Shown piece after piece: positions 47,546-60,707 of a DNA stretch of 64,000 nucleotides. The notes under the pieces were generated by a model. The model did not search any database. It saw nothing but the letters and a program-made list of their open reading frames with translations, and was not told the origin of the DNA. This DNA is from Margaritifera margaritifera (lineage: Eukaryota; Mollusca; Bivalvia; Unionida; Margaritiferidae). Where the stretch lies: the NCBI GenBank assembly GCA_029931535.1, contig JAQPZY010001334.1, positions 868,001 to 932,000 on the forward strand, written 5' to 3'. Every line of letters begins with the position of its first letter. The stretch's first letter is position 1. A program made the position numbers and the translations under genes.

Positions 47546-48899
47546 TTGTGGAGAGAGAGAGTAGAAAGTGTCAATTTAATTATCACTATATGCATTAAAG
47601 TTTTATTGATTTTTCTGAATTATTTGAACTTATTTTACCATGAATGATCCAATGTACAAGAAAAGAAATAAATAGGACTATTACGAAATATATGAATGCA
47701 CCAAACAAATGAAAATAAACAGGAGGAAGTAAAATACAATTGTAAATTACAAGAATGACCAATGTTACTTTTGAATATGGATTTAGTATTTCATTAGACG
47801 AATCTATAATGCATTTATATTAGTTTCTTGCCCTCGTCTGTACACTTACCGTTAAACATACTTGACAAGCCACTAATATCCCCTAATTACAGGGCTTGAG
47901 ACAATAAAAGAAGTCATCATTTTAGATAATCTGCAACATCTGGTGTTTTATTTATATTGCCACATCTTGTGTTTATGTTGTCATTGGATCTCATTTGTAT
48001 ACATTGCAATATAAAATAGTGAAAAGACATCATTAGTGTGGATATAATCTCACTAGAATTAGATTATTGATAGTATTAAACTGGCAAGAATAAACTACTT
48101 TGCTGTAATTCAGACAAATCATTGCTTTCTACTACTACTACTACTCTAAGATATATTGGCCAGAAAATCACTTAGAATGACCATCACTCTGCTGCATGAA
48201 CATTTCAAGTTAACTTGACCCTTAATGTGCTCTATCGTTTTATAGCACAAGATCCCTCAGTGCTGAATTGTTTGAGAAAAGAAATGAAAATTGCACTCTG
48301 CTTTTAAATTGCCTGCATTGTAAATACTGTACATAATAGATACACAAACCCCATATGAAAAATGATTATTGATATATGAACTTTATTATAAGCATCAAGT
48401 CACATATGTAACTTTATCATATTTGCACTTACAGGTGCAAATACAGGTAAATATATAAATTACCTTTGTATTTCATCTGTATTTTGTTTTTCTTTATAAT
48501 GAAAAAATTCAAACATGTCTAAAAAATGCTCCATTCTTTCCTGGCTCAGCCATACATATGTTTGTCTGTTACAACTTTATATTTAAGTTGTGAAAATCAC
48601 CGGTGTAGAATAGGTAACAGTTAATGAGCTTTCAGTCAAGGAACACCACAAGTAAGTTTACACCCCTAAAGTCTGTAATAAATGTTCACAAAGCTTTGCA
48701 GTTTTCTTGTTATTTATTCTAGTATATGTCTGTCATCTAATGTCCACTCATTAGCTTACAAAGTCAGTCACCCATTACATTGCTTAGAATATTAAGAAAT
48801 ATATCCCCGATTCATTTTTATTGGCTGAAGTATGGGGTTGATATGACATACTCGGCTGTCCAGTAAAAAATCGAAATCAGATTTATGCACCAAACCCAC
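47546..48899. other. Unassigned AT-rich DNA with a (CTA)n run
   Basis: Short CTA run near 48130-48145; nothing else recognised. Confidence 0.45.
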
Positions 48900-49089
48900 A
48901 GTCATAACCAATGCAAAAAAAAGAGTTTCAATTCATCAGGTGTGACAGGCTTCCATTTTCTCATGTGGCTGTTGTCAGTCAAGTCTGCCCCATTTATTCT
49001 CAGCTCAGCATAAAGATTCATTTGACCTATGATCAGATGCAAGAAATCCTAATACAAAAATAGCCTTAAATGGTCTATATACATGTACT

Positions 49090-49620
49090 GATATTCTCCA
49101 TTTATAAGTTTTAATTTTGAAATACTGCTGAACAGTGTGTTGACCGGCATGCCATCAGTTTTTGTCCATCCAGCATGTACATTGGACTCGTATTCAACAT
49201 CATTTTCAGGCTCAAAATCACTCACTGGCATTTCCAGTATCACTTTCCCAGCTCTGATATCTCGTATACTTCCAGCTTTCAAAATCACTGTCATCATCAC
49301 TATCATGAGCCTGTATTTGCCGAATCAAATCATCTCGAGATGAACCATGCTCAGAGTTAGCCATTTTTAGTTTTCTGGATAGTGCCTATCATAAAATGTA
49401 TTTGTAAAACTTTGATGAATACAAGGTTAAAACTGTGAAAAAATGCTTGTTCCAGGGCCCAATGTACCAATCAAATTTAGTTTAACAACCATTCATGTCA
49501 AGCCGAAGTACTGAATGTGTAAACAGTTGCTTACCTGAAAAACGACTCAAGTCACAACAAGCAGTACGAGACCTATAACAGCAGCGTGACTTCAGTCGCA
49601 ACTAGCACTTTAAGGATTAA
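49090..49620 (-). pseudogene. Possible piggyBac-type transposase N-terminus, broken
   Basis: On minus, ATG at 49364 opens an acidic N-terminus, MANSEHGSSRDDLIRQIQAH followed by DSDDDSDFE, to a stop near 49220. A second frame then continues coding-like acidic sequence (VSDFEPENDVEYESN ... GWTKTDGMP), so a frameshift is likely. Acidic D/E/S-rich starts followed by a W-K-P segment are typical of piggyBac transposases. The sequence TTAA-TCCTTAAAGTGC on minus at 49605-49620 could be a terminal repeat at its TTAA target. The catalytic part and the other end are missing. A cellular exon cannot be excluded. Confidence 0.4.
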
Positions 49621-49744
49621 TGAACAGGTTGTAGATCTGAATTTTTGAAACAGTACTACCTGGAAGTTGGGTGTCTTGTCCTATGCATGCACCTTGACGT
49701 TAAAGAGCTTCCAGTAACAGGGAGATAACATACCTTTTTGGAAA

Positions 49745-51205
49745 CGGCTGTTAGTATCATACCCTTATCGCAAAAGAATGTCACTGTGACCTACATTTCA
49801 CATTTTACTGGCTTAGGTTAAGCTTTTGTGTTCAGCTCATGACCAAATAGGTTTTTAGCACCCTCTATACATACTGTTATAACAAGATTCGTGAAATTTG
49901 GAGAGGGTATGTATCAAGATGAGTAAAGCACTACACCCTCATCACAGAGTAGGTCACGGACACATTTCAGGCTTCACTGCCTTGGGTTTAGTCTCAAACA
50001 CTGTTTACACCACAGTCATCAAACTATTAGTACCACACCCTTACAAGAAAAGAGGGTCACTGTGACCTACATTTAACATTTTACTGGCTTGTATAAAATT
50101 TGTGCATTTAGCTCAATACCACATTGATGTATATCGCTGCTATACCTGGAATCATGAAACTTGGCAATAGGATGCATCTTGATGAGTACTACACCCTCAT
50201 CTAAAAGTAGGTCACTGTGACCCATATTTCACATTTTACTGACTTTGGTTCAATTCGAGTTTTTTTACAGTTCATACTTTAGTTGTAAACTTAGATGATT
50301 GTATACATCTCTCTTAGTACTACACCCATACCAAAAAAGGTTACTATGATTTATTTTTCATGTTTTACTGGCTTAGCTCTAACCACATAGGTTTTTGGCA
50401 TGCTCTGTGCACACTCTCCTATATAGAATCATGAAATTTGGGAATGCATCTTTATGAGCACTACTCTCTCATTTCAGTAGCAAGTCAATATAAACCATAT
50501 TTTACGCTTCACTGACTTGGGTTAAATTTGGTAAATTTTGTATTTACTTAGGTTAAATTTTGGTATTGTATGTTAATTTCTCAGGTACTATTCATGATAG
50601 AATCATGAAATTGATGATGATATGCATCTCTGTTACTACCACACCCTTGCAACAAAAGAGGCACATTGTGCTCATGGTGTTCTATATTTCATCCTTTACT
50701 GGCTTGGGTTAATTTTGCATGTAGCTCATGACTAGATGAGTGTTTGGCATGTTATATGCATACTGACCTACCTAGATTAATGAAACTTGGTGAATGGATG
50801 GATCTTGATATGTTTTGTATCCTTTTTGCCAAAAGAGGTTGCTGTGACCTATATTTCATGCTCAGTGACTTTCTTAAAATTATGTTTTTAAAAGTTCATT
50901 TCTTGGGTGCTGTTTATGTTCCAATCATGAAACTTTATAATTGGATGCATCTCTGTCAATACTAAAACCTTAAAACCAAAGGTCACTGTGGCCTATATTG
51001 TATGCTTTTCTCATCTTAGTTAAGTATTTGTGTCTATGATCACATTGATTCAACCATGCTAGATCTATACACATCCTAGACTACTGAGAAGTCCCTTTCT
51101 GACCAATGCAGTTAGAGGTAGGAATAAATATGTTTAAGTTTTTATATAAATGACTATAGGTTGTATAATGTGATATGTTACCTCAGCAGGTTAAATGTGT
51201 ATTGT
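49745..51205 (+). repeat. F2 dimeric tandem element with tail
   Basis: Alternating A and B monomers; palindromes near 49778, 50054 and 50209 (each one mismatch from AGGTCA-nnn-TGACCT). The tail (CAATGCAGTTAGAGGTAGGA ... AATGACTATAGG, GGTTAAATGTGTATTGTA) is shared with the copy ending near 53440. No head. Confidence 0.82.
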
Positions 51206-51539
51206 AGATGTGAATGAGTATAGGAATTAAGTGAGTGGACTGCATGCTGCATACTTTATGTGTGAGGCCTCACCTGTATTGGTTAATCAAGGTAATTATT
51301 GATGCATGAACTATGTACTGCTGGCAGTCACTCCAAGGTTACTCAAAACCTATTACTTTCATCCAGTAAAATCTGGCTTCTTGGGGTGGACAGTAATAAT
51401 AGCTTTTCAAGGAGATTTTAAGAACAACGATTTTAAAAAAATGAATGCAAAAACAACATTAATCTGTTTCTTATCAAGTTATTACATGTACCTCTACTTT
51501 GATATGATTTTTTAAAAAATGTTCTTTTTTTAATTCTTT

Positions 51540-51640
51540 TATGCCATGTCACAGTAGGTAGGTTCATGTAGGTGGGTGGGTGGGTAGGTAGGTAGTTTCA
51601 CAATATGTCAGCAATCCCCCCCCCCCCCCCCCCCCAGTGT
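51540..51640. repeat. (GGTA/GGTG)n and poly-C tract
   Basis: GGTA/GGTG tetranucleotides (51554-51597) are followed by about 20 C at 51617-51636. Poly-C length is prone to sequencing error. Confidence 0.9.
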
Positions 51641-52020
51641 GTGATTCTGGTTACCAGACCTAACCTATTTCAATAGCCCTGACCCTATAACTTTTTCATT
51701 TATGCAAAAAATTAAAATCTGTACTGAAACTGCGACATGAACTGATATGAGCTGGATGAAAAAAGTAATAAAAACAAAAATTGAGTACCGACCTTCCTAC
51801 CCTTTTGTTTCACAGGTAACGGAACCTCACATATTTTTTATTTTGGCCTCAGCACCATTCTGTCTATATAGAGTCAATTAAAAGTTCAGATTTAAAATTT
51901 AAAATGATTTAAAGTTAAAATTTAAAGATTAAACATCACAAAACAAATCTTTAGTTAGCAAAGGGGCCAAGATCACTTTAGTCTGCATTTATTTTCTGCA
52001 TGATAATGTTCACAATAGCT
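51641..52020. other. Unassigned DNA
   Basis: Nothing recognised. Confidence 0.4.
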
Positions 52021-52024
52021 ATTG

Positions 52025-53440
52025 GAGATGCTTGAAAGTAGAGGTGAGCTTTGAAATTGTTGATGACATTCTGGTTGCACCCTGTATACATAATACTGTT
52101 ATACACAGAATCATGAAACTATGTGAGGTGATGCATATTAAGTACTACGCCCTTATCAGAAAAGTAAATTATGTTGACCCATATGTATGCTTCACTGACT
52201 TTGGTTTATTCTCAAGTACAGTTTATGCCAGAATCATCAAACTAGCTGATTGTGTGCCTCTCTATTATTACTACACCTACATGTATATGACAAAAGAAGG
52301 TCACGGAGACTTACATTTCACATATTATTGCCTTATGTTTAGTTTTTACATTTAGCTCATGACCAGATGGATTTGTAACCTCATGTGTACATAATGTTAT
52401 AAATGGAATCATACAACTTGATGAGTGTACACAGTTTGATGAGCACTACACCCTTATCGCAAAAGTAGGTCACTGTGATCCTTATTTCATGCTTCACCAA
52501 CTTTAATTAACTTTTGCATTGTAACTGCTCATGGTTAAATCATTGAACTTAGATGATTATATACATCTCTGTTAGTACAACACCCATACGAAATGGTCAC
52601 TGTAAACTACATTTACATTTTACTGTCATAGGTTAAGCTTTTGCATTAAGCAATTTGTTTTTGCATGTTTTGTACATACAGTACTATCCAGATAGAAACA
52701 TGGAAATTGGTGCAGGGATGCTTCATGATGAGCACTACTCACGCATTTCAGTAGTAGGTCATTATGGCTCATATTTTGATTTTCATTTCTTAGGCACTGT
52801 TCATACTAGAAAAGCAAAATTGATGATGTATGCATCTCTATTAGTAATTCACCATTGCAAAAAAAGAAACTCATCGTGGCCTATATTTGATCTTTTACCA
52901 GCTTTGGTTAAGTTTGTGCGTTTTCTTCATGAACACAAGAGCTTTTGGCATGTTATATGCATGCTATCCTACATAAAATCATGAAACTTGATGAGTGGAT
53001 GTATCTTGATAAGTACAGTACTGTACCCTTATTGCAAAAAGAGGTCCCTGTGATCTATATTTCATGCTTGAGTGACTTTGTTGAAATTTTGTCAATTTAA
53101 AGTTCATTTATTGGGTGCTGTTTATGTTCCAGTCATGAAACTTGATACTGTAATTGGATGCATCTCAGTGCTACACCCTTACAATAAAAGGTCACTGTGA
53201 CCTACATTTTATTCTTTATGCTTTACTAACATGAGTTATGTATTTATTTTTTTGATTAGCTCATAACCACATAGATTCTTCCATGTTATATACATTCTAG
53301 CCTACTCTAAAGGCTCTTCCAAACCAGTGCAGTTGGAAGTAGAATAAATAGGTTTATTCAGTGGTTAACTTTCCATATTAATGACTTTACCTAGTATATT
53401 GTGATAGGTTACCTTCAATAGGTTAACTGTGTATTCTAAC
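52025..53440 (+). repeat. F2 dimeric tandem element with tail
   Basis: The worn head (GTAGAGGTGAGCTTTGAAAT) is followed by A/B monomers; a perfect AGGTCACTGTGACCT lies at 53189-53203. The tail matches the copy ending at 51205 (CCAGTGCAGTTGGAAGTAGA ... GGTTAACTGTGTATTCTA). Confidence 0.82.
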
Positions 53441-54200
53441 ATGAATAGCAACCTTTTTCTTTGATGTGTCCATGCGTTAAGTATCTTAAATTGTGGATTA
53501 AATTAGAGTTTACTATGAAATAGCCTTCAGATTTTAATGATATTGCACAGTTAGCTAATGCTCATGTAGGAGACAAATGGCTGGAAGTTGGAGTTTGGCC
53601 ATGCAATAATCAACATAACCATGCAGTTATTGCATAGCTATGCTCTGCGTTCATCTTGTAACCTTTATCTTCCTGTCAATTGACATGCTCAACTATCAAA
53701 CAAAAATTAGAGTTTAACCTATATTTTCAGCCTGTCAGATACTTCAGGTTTTGTAAGCTAAAGCTTCTTTAAATTCTGAAAAATGTGTACAATAAACTCT
53801 TAATCATTAAGACCACTCTTAACCATTTAAAGGGTGTTCGGCAGAGCTAGACAATTTCCGTAAGGACATTTGGCATGTGCAGTTCCAAAATTAGAACAAG
53901 CAAACAGCATCATACAATAATTTAACCGTATTTAGTTAGCAATACACATTCTGCAATGATAAAGGGGTTCTGGTTTTGAGATCTTGGATTTGAAATGTAA
54001 CAGGCAAAATAAGCTTCAAACAGTTTTCAAATATATGGGAGAGACAATTAGACAGAGTGCCTGCCCATCTTACGCAAATGTGCTCAAAACAATAAGTAAA
54101 CCTGAAAATCAAGTGAATATTCTGTTTGATTATTCCTTGCAGTATAGTTCCACTTAAACCTGGGAATTCCATTTTTTTGTCATTCCTTCTAGGGGTTTCC
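53441..54200. other. Unassigned DNA
   Basis: No recognisable feature. Confidence 0.4.
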
Positions 54201-54647
54201 TATACAGGGGCCCCACTGAGGGAAAGAGAACAAGATATTTTTCATACAAATCCACAAATCAAAAACTTTTGTCCAACTGTAATGAACAATGGGTTAAATG
54301 TAAATTTTCCTGTTCTTAACCCCAACTTAGGAATTTTTGTTGCATGTGGGGATTAAATTTCACAAATTGCAGTCCATTTTCACTGTATCTTCCAAGTTCA
54401 GATTGGTCTGCTACAGCCTATATGTTCCAGGTATCCCCTAAATACAAATCAATTGATGAAACTTGGTACACATGTCAAACCAGTGGTATTGGCATCTTTT
54501 GGAAGACAAATATTTCCACTTTTGATACATATATTTGTGATTGTGTCATGATGGTCGCCACATCAGTAAATTTGTAAATTTGTCAGATTTGTCATACTTT
54601 TGTTTGCACAGCGTTAAATTAAAAAAAAACCTGAGATATGTTTTTAT
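54201..54647 (+). repeat. F5 tandem monomers, short array
   Basis: Units with GATGAAACTTGGTACACATG, AGTGGTATTGGCATCTTTTG and TTTGTCATACTTTTGTTTGC match the longer array at 56340-57180. Confidence 0.65.
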
Positions 54648-55415
54648 ACTCACCCATGAAAAGGCAGAGTATACAGCTCTCCCCCATTATAACATGCCTC
54701 ATTATAACGCAATTCCGGATATAACGCAATACTACTATGGATCCCACTACCAGAATCATACCAATGTATAGCAGTATGGATTGAAAGAAAACAAGGTGAA
54801 ACTTACTCATATATCTTCATTTCAAAACATCATTATTTAACAAAGTTTGATAATGCCCACTATACCATGGTTCAGTATATTATGATATTCTCAATATATC
54901 ACGGTTCCGTACATATCGCAGTTCTCAATATAACATGGTTCGGTACATAATGCAGTCAGCGGTTGTGGACCCCGACTACTGTGTTTTAATGAGGGAGAGC
55001 TGTATTATGTTATGATGTTGTCCATCCAGCTGTTTGTCCGTAGTTTGGTTTCCTCACAGTAACTTCATTTGTCCAACATCTTCAGTTACACTTTGTGGAT
55101 GGCTTGCACTTGGGATAAGGTAGAACCCTGTCGATTTTAGGAAAAAAAACCTCAAATGTCAAGGTCACTGGGACTGACAGAAGGGAAACTGTTTCTGGAC
55201 AATGACTCGCATTCTCCATGATCCACAGTTACCAAACTTTGTTGATAGCTGCACTTGCACTTGGGGTAAGGTAGAAACCTGAACAATAACATCAGTTCAA
55301 CATGACAGACCTCCGCCAGACTTTGTGGGTGGCTTGCAGTTAGAGAAGGAAGAAGTCTATTCATTTTGGGGTTGAAAGGGCAAAGATCAAGGTCACTGTG
55401 ACCAGTATTACACAT
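54648..55415 (+). repeat. F7 tandem element split by a pogo-like MITE
   Basis: The head hairpin TATACTC, loop, GAGTATA (54654-54674 region) is cut by the MITE at 54674-55002. The body resumes with GATGTTGTCCATCCAGCTG and about three monomers having 'ACTTTGTGGATGGCTTGCA', 'GGGGTAAGGTAGAA' and 'AGGTCACTGTGACCA' (55390-55404). Confidence 0.7.
54674..55002. mobile_element. Tc1/mariner-pogo-type MITE with TA target
   Basis: Terminal inverted repeats CAGCTCTCCCCCATTATAAC and (reversed) CAGCTCTCCCTCATTAAAAC, TA on both sides. Internal 'ATTATAACGCAATTCCGGAT' and repeated 'ATATAACGCAAT' forms are typical of Tigger-derived MITEs. No coding sequence. Confidence 0.87.
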
Positions 55416-55424
55416 AGGGTTCCA

Positions 55425-56262
55425 AGGGCAGGGGACACTGTGTCCCCCATGCTCCAAATTTTGGGGGACACACAACATTTGACAGGGACAAAGGAAAATA
55501 ATAGTACACAATGCTCTAATAAAGCTATAAAAATGAGATAATATTATTTGCTTCAACAGTTTTGCCACCTTAATTTCATAGTCAACACAGTACTATCATA
55601 TTTTTCATGCACTCTGACATTATTGCAATTAAAGTTTTATCATGCGCTCAAATAAGTCATGAAAACATAAACATGCTTGAATATCTGGTTAACCTGAAAT
55701 GAGCTGCACCATGGAATTTTCCACTCTGGATCTTGCTCTCATTTAACTTTAGTTACACTCATTATCTACCAGCCTTTTTTATAATAAATACCTATGTTTC
55801 CTGAATTACTTTTCTTCCCAAACTAACAGGTCATTATAAAATGACAAATTGTGTATTTGCATAAATATAGTCTCTTTTGTCATTATTTCAACATCAAAAT
55901 AAATTAAATCTTCCTCACCGTAGTGGTGACTTTAACCTCGAAAATATGTTACATTAACAGCCGTTGAACACTTGACATTGCAACTAGGCCAACTACCAAA
56001 AACCTTGAATGTTTTCATTGCTAGATACATTGTTTTAAAATGGATATTCATTGCCATCTTACTGGTTTTATCACCTTTTGCGACTTTTGCCATTGCTATC
56101 ACCACCAGAGTCATGAATGAACGTCTGCTAATGAAAAGCTGTAGGCATATTTTATTTTTTATTTTTCTGACAAAAAAGCATGCCCATGTGGGTGCACTGG
56201 GTCAAGATTTGAGGGACATAGGACAAAAAATTGGTGGAAACCCATGAGCCTACACTCAATGT
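55425..56262 (-). mobile_element. hAT-like element copy of the 3412-4221 type
   Basis: In reverse it shares GGGGGACACACAACATTTG, 'TTATCTACCAGC', 'TTAAATCTTCCT', 'ACATTGCAACTAGGCC' and ends ACCCATGAGCCTACACTCAA. A 138-codon minus frame over its left end (55152-55568) is chance. Confidence 0.7.
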
Positions 56263-56339
56263 GAATCATTGGTGACTGAATGAAGAAAAATAGTTTCTGC
56301 AGAAAAATTGCAGTTATCTACAGAAGGGACTATTAAACA

Positions 56340-57180
<841 letters not shown>

Positions 57181-57186
57181 CAATTT

Positions 57187-58500
57187 TTTTTTAGCTCACT
57201 TCTTTGAATTAGAGCTAAGCTATTGTACTACCTCTGGCGTCAGCATCCATGTAGGTAAAAGCATGTACATATGTACAGCCTCACTGAATCTCAGCCATTC
57301 TTTCTAGATCCTAGGGAAGTTTGGAGTGGGTTTCTTAGCATCCACCCACTGGGGAGGGGGCTAGGGGGCTAACTTGGTACATACATGTACATTAGTTGTA
57401 CATTTTTTAAGTTAAGTTTTTGTGTTTAGGTCAGTTTATTGGCATGCTGTATAAATACTGTTATACCAGGAATCATGATATTGTGAGGAGATGCATCTTA
57501 ACAAGTATTACACCCATATCACAAAAGTAGTTCACTGTGACTAATATTTCATGCTTTAATGACTTTCGTTACATTTTATTTTAAGCTTATTTCTCAAGGT
57601 CTGTTCAAGGAAGAATCATCAAATGTAATGATTATATGTATCTCTATTAGTGCTGCACCCTTACAACAAAAGAAGATCATAGTGACCTTCATTTCACAAT
57701 TTCAAATTTTACTGAATTGGGTTACATTTTTGCATTTAACTTGTGACCAAATAGATTTTTTGCAACCTGTATTAATACTGTTAAATATAGATTCATGAAA
57801 GTTGATGAGGGGATGCATCTTGATGAAGTACTACACCCTCATCACAAAAGTAGTTAACTGCTCACTATTTCATGCTTCAGTGACTTTGGTTACATTTTGT
57901 GTTTTAAGTTTATTTATCAAGCTCTGTTCATGCACTGATCATCAAACCAGATAATGGTATGCATCTATGTTAGTACCACACCCTTACAACCAAAGAAGGC
58001 CACCGTGACCATAATTTCACATTTTACTGGTAAAGTGTTTTTTCATGTTTAGCTCATGACCAAATGCTTTTGGCAACCTATATACCATACATACTGTTAT
58101 ACCTGAAATCATGAAACTTGGTGAGGGGATGCATCTTGATGAGTACTACACCCTCATCACAAAAGAGGTCACTGCGATCCATTTTTCATGTTTCACTGAC
58201 TTAGGTTCAGTCTTAAGTGCTATTCATGCCAGAATCATCAAAGTAGTTTATTGTATGCATTTCGATTAGTACTGCACTCTTTCAACAGAAAAGTTCACAG
58301 TGACCTACATTTCACATTTTACTGGGGTATGTTAAGTTTCTGCATTTAGCTCATGACCCAATAGGTTCTTTTTGCCTAAAGTATAAGTACTGTTATACTT
58401 GGAATCATGAAAGTTGGTGAGAGGATGCATCTTGATGAGTAGTAAACCCTCATCTTAAAAGTAAGTCACCATGACTTAATTTCATACTTCACTGACTTCG
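57187..58500 (+). repeat. F2 dimeric tandem element
   Basis: Head TTTTTTTTAGCTCACTTC and TTAGAGCTAAGCTATTG, then alternating A and B monomers (ATGAAACTTGGTGAGGGGAT at 58106). Palindromes are present but worn (58163, 58292). It starts directly after the F5 array. Confidence 0.82.
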
Positions 58501-58819
58501 GATAAATTTTGTGGTTTTACTTCGATAATTTAAATAGCAGCAATACAATACCTGCTACTGTTGCAACCTTTTTCCAGGACACTAGTACCCAGTCCAATTT
58601 AATATTCCCACCAGAATTTAAAAAAACAACATGATCCCAGTCTGATTACTATGTCATATCCAACATACAGAATATCGTCTTAATTTTCCTTGGACTATTG
58701 TGCATATACACGTGTCTGGGTGCTTGACGTTTTTCGTCTTCACGTGTCTTTTGGCTTGTTTTGAGCCTAACATATCATTTTTGGTATAGTTCTGGATATT
58801 GTCTATCCAGTAATTGCTT
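58501..58819. other. Unassigned DNA between F2 and F1
   Basis: Nothing recognised. Confidence 0.4.
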
Positions 58820-59665
58820 TTTAGCCCTACTGATCATTGACCATAAGAGTGTATGGGATGGTTTGTTGTCCAAGGTCTGTCCATCCATTAGCGCAAGTTT
58901 GTTATCACTACTCATCCTAAACTACTTGGAGGATTGTCATGAAACTTTACATACACGTTCATCCCATGGTCTAGTTGGTCCTAAATGAAAATGATAATGC
59001 TCGGACATCCAGTATGGCCACCACAGCAGCCATCTTGAAAATCTTGTTATTGCAACTCCTGAATGGATAATTATATCAACATGGGCTTTTCATTAAAAGA
59101 CTTCTGATGATGTCTAGTTGGTCCTAAATGAAAATGGTGCTCATCTGACGTACAGTATGGTCACCACAGCAGCCATTTTTAAAATCTTGATATCACCACC
59201 CCTCCTGAATGGAAAGTCATATTGACATGAAATTTTCACCTGAAGTCTTATGATGTCTAGTTGGTCCTAAATGAAAATGGTGCCAATCTGATGTCCAATA
59301 TGGGCACCACAGTGGCCATCTTAAAAATCTTATTACTACTACTCCTGAATGAATGGCCATATCACCATGAGTTTTTAACTAAAAGATTTCTTATGATGTC
59401 TAGTTGGTCGTAAGTGAATTTGGTGCTGATGGGGGTTTCCACAAGAAGACTTGTTATGATGTCTTGTTATGTCCTTAATGAAAGTCTTATTGGTCTTGGT
59501 CCTGAATGAAAATGGTGCCTATCTGACATCCACAGCAGCTAATTTGAAAATCTTGTTATTTCTGAAGAATATCAGAGATGATTTCAGCACTTAGCAGTTA
59601 AAAGAAAGAAATGGTCTAATCTTGAAATCCTGGAAATTCTTTTTGTCTAGTATCTGTGTCCCTTT
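58820..59665 (+). repeat. F1 tandem-monomer element, complete
   Basis: Head (TTTTTAGCCCTACTGATCAT), about five monomers, then the F1 tail (TTTCAGCACTTAGCAGTTAA ... CCTGGAAATTC). Confidence 0.83.
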
Positions 59666-59817
59666 TTATTGTTTTTGAAGGGTTTTTGTTTTTTTGCACC
59701 TCGCTTAGCAATGTGATGCTTAAGTAAATTTATTCCAGTGTAAACTGTGTTAGGGTAAGTATATTTTACCCATTTTTGGTTCTGTTTCATGGTGTTATTT
59801 GTTTTTTGTTCATCTAT

Positions 59818-59885
59818 ACATAGACCAGAAGAGCTTATGGGATGGCCTGTTGTCTGTCATCCATTGTCCGTTAGCGTAAACCAGT
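59818..59885 (+). repeat. F1 head, solo
   Basis: ATAGACCAGAAGAGCTTATG and GGGATGGCCTGTTGTC with no monomers after it. Confidence 0.7.
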
Positions 59886-60199
59886 TATAAAGGACCTTAC
59901 TTTTGAAGTTTTGTTTCTGATTGGTTATGCGTGGAAACACAATCTCAGACTCAAACTTGGAGTTTCGTGATCTCAAGACCAACTCTTTTTGAAGCCGCCA
60001 CAGCTGGTAATGGTTTCCTTGCTTCTGAACTAGCATCCATAACTTATTGCTACATGTATGTAAGTAACACTTTTCTGACTACATGTATGCAGGACCATGG
60101 ACCTGTGTTGACAGGAGCAGCCACTTAAAGTAGGACAAGAATGTCAACAATTTTGTGACATAAAAAATTTGCAAAGAATTGAGCAACTGAACGGTTTCA
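59886..60199. other. Unassigned intronic or upstream DNA
   Basis: A 65-codon frame at 59931-60128 has no recognisable domain. Confidence 0.4.
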
Positions 60200-60320
60200 T
60201 TTTGGTATGGTGTTTTATGCCACAGTAGCTTATCCAGGCTGATCCTGTTATAGGCTTTAAACCTGCACCATTTCAGTAACAAGTCCAGCTTGCTAACCAA
60301 TGAGCCACTATGGCTCCATA
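60200..60320 (-). mobile_element. SINE-C, degenerate, minus orientation
   Basis: GGTATGGTGTTTTATGCCA, CAGGCTGATCCTGTTATAGG and TGCTAACCAATGAGCCACTA mirror the tRNA-like head and tail of the 21546 copy. Confidence 0.55.
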
Positions 60321-60427
60321 AATTGAACAGTAAAAATCTCCCATTGAACAGCTTAATTTCATCATCTTAGTTTGTGTTCCTTGTTTACAGGTTTCTTTTA
60401 CCACAGAAGGAGCTGCACCCACTTTTT

Positions 60428-60516
60428 AAAAATGGTGACACCTAGTTATGGTCATCAAAAATGGTGACACCTAGTTATGGTCAACAAAAATGGTGACACC
60501 TAGTTATGGTCATCAA
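60428..60516 (+). repeat. 29-bp minisatellite, three copies
   Basis: AAAATGGTGACACCTAGTT then ATGGTCATC repeats at 60432, 60461 and 60490, nearly identical. It lies about 190 bp upstream of the LRP5/6 exon. Confidence 0.95.
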
Positions 60517-60690
60517 AAGGAGTCTTCTGAAGTCCTTGATATTCAGATTGCTAGTCATAGATTTAAAAAAACAAACGACAAGAATCCCAAGCAGAAAATG
60601 AGAAACCTTTCAGCTGAAGAATTTGTTTAAACTCTTTATTTCTTTGATTACCTTAGTTCAGACTTGATGAATACAATGTACTAGTCTCTT

Positions 60691-60707
60691 TCTATGTTTT
60701 TTTACAG
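60691..60707 (+). promoter_or_regulatory. 3' splice site of the LRP5/6 exon
   Basis: A T-rich tract ends in TTTACAG directly before the first exon base. It fixes the exon start and the phase-1 reading frame. Confidence 0.88.

Noticed and set aside
55152..55568. 138-codon minus frame
   Set aside because: It crosses the border between an F7 array and a hAT-like element, so it cannot be one gene.
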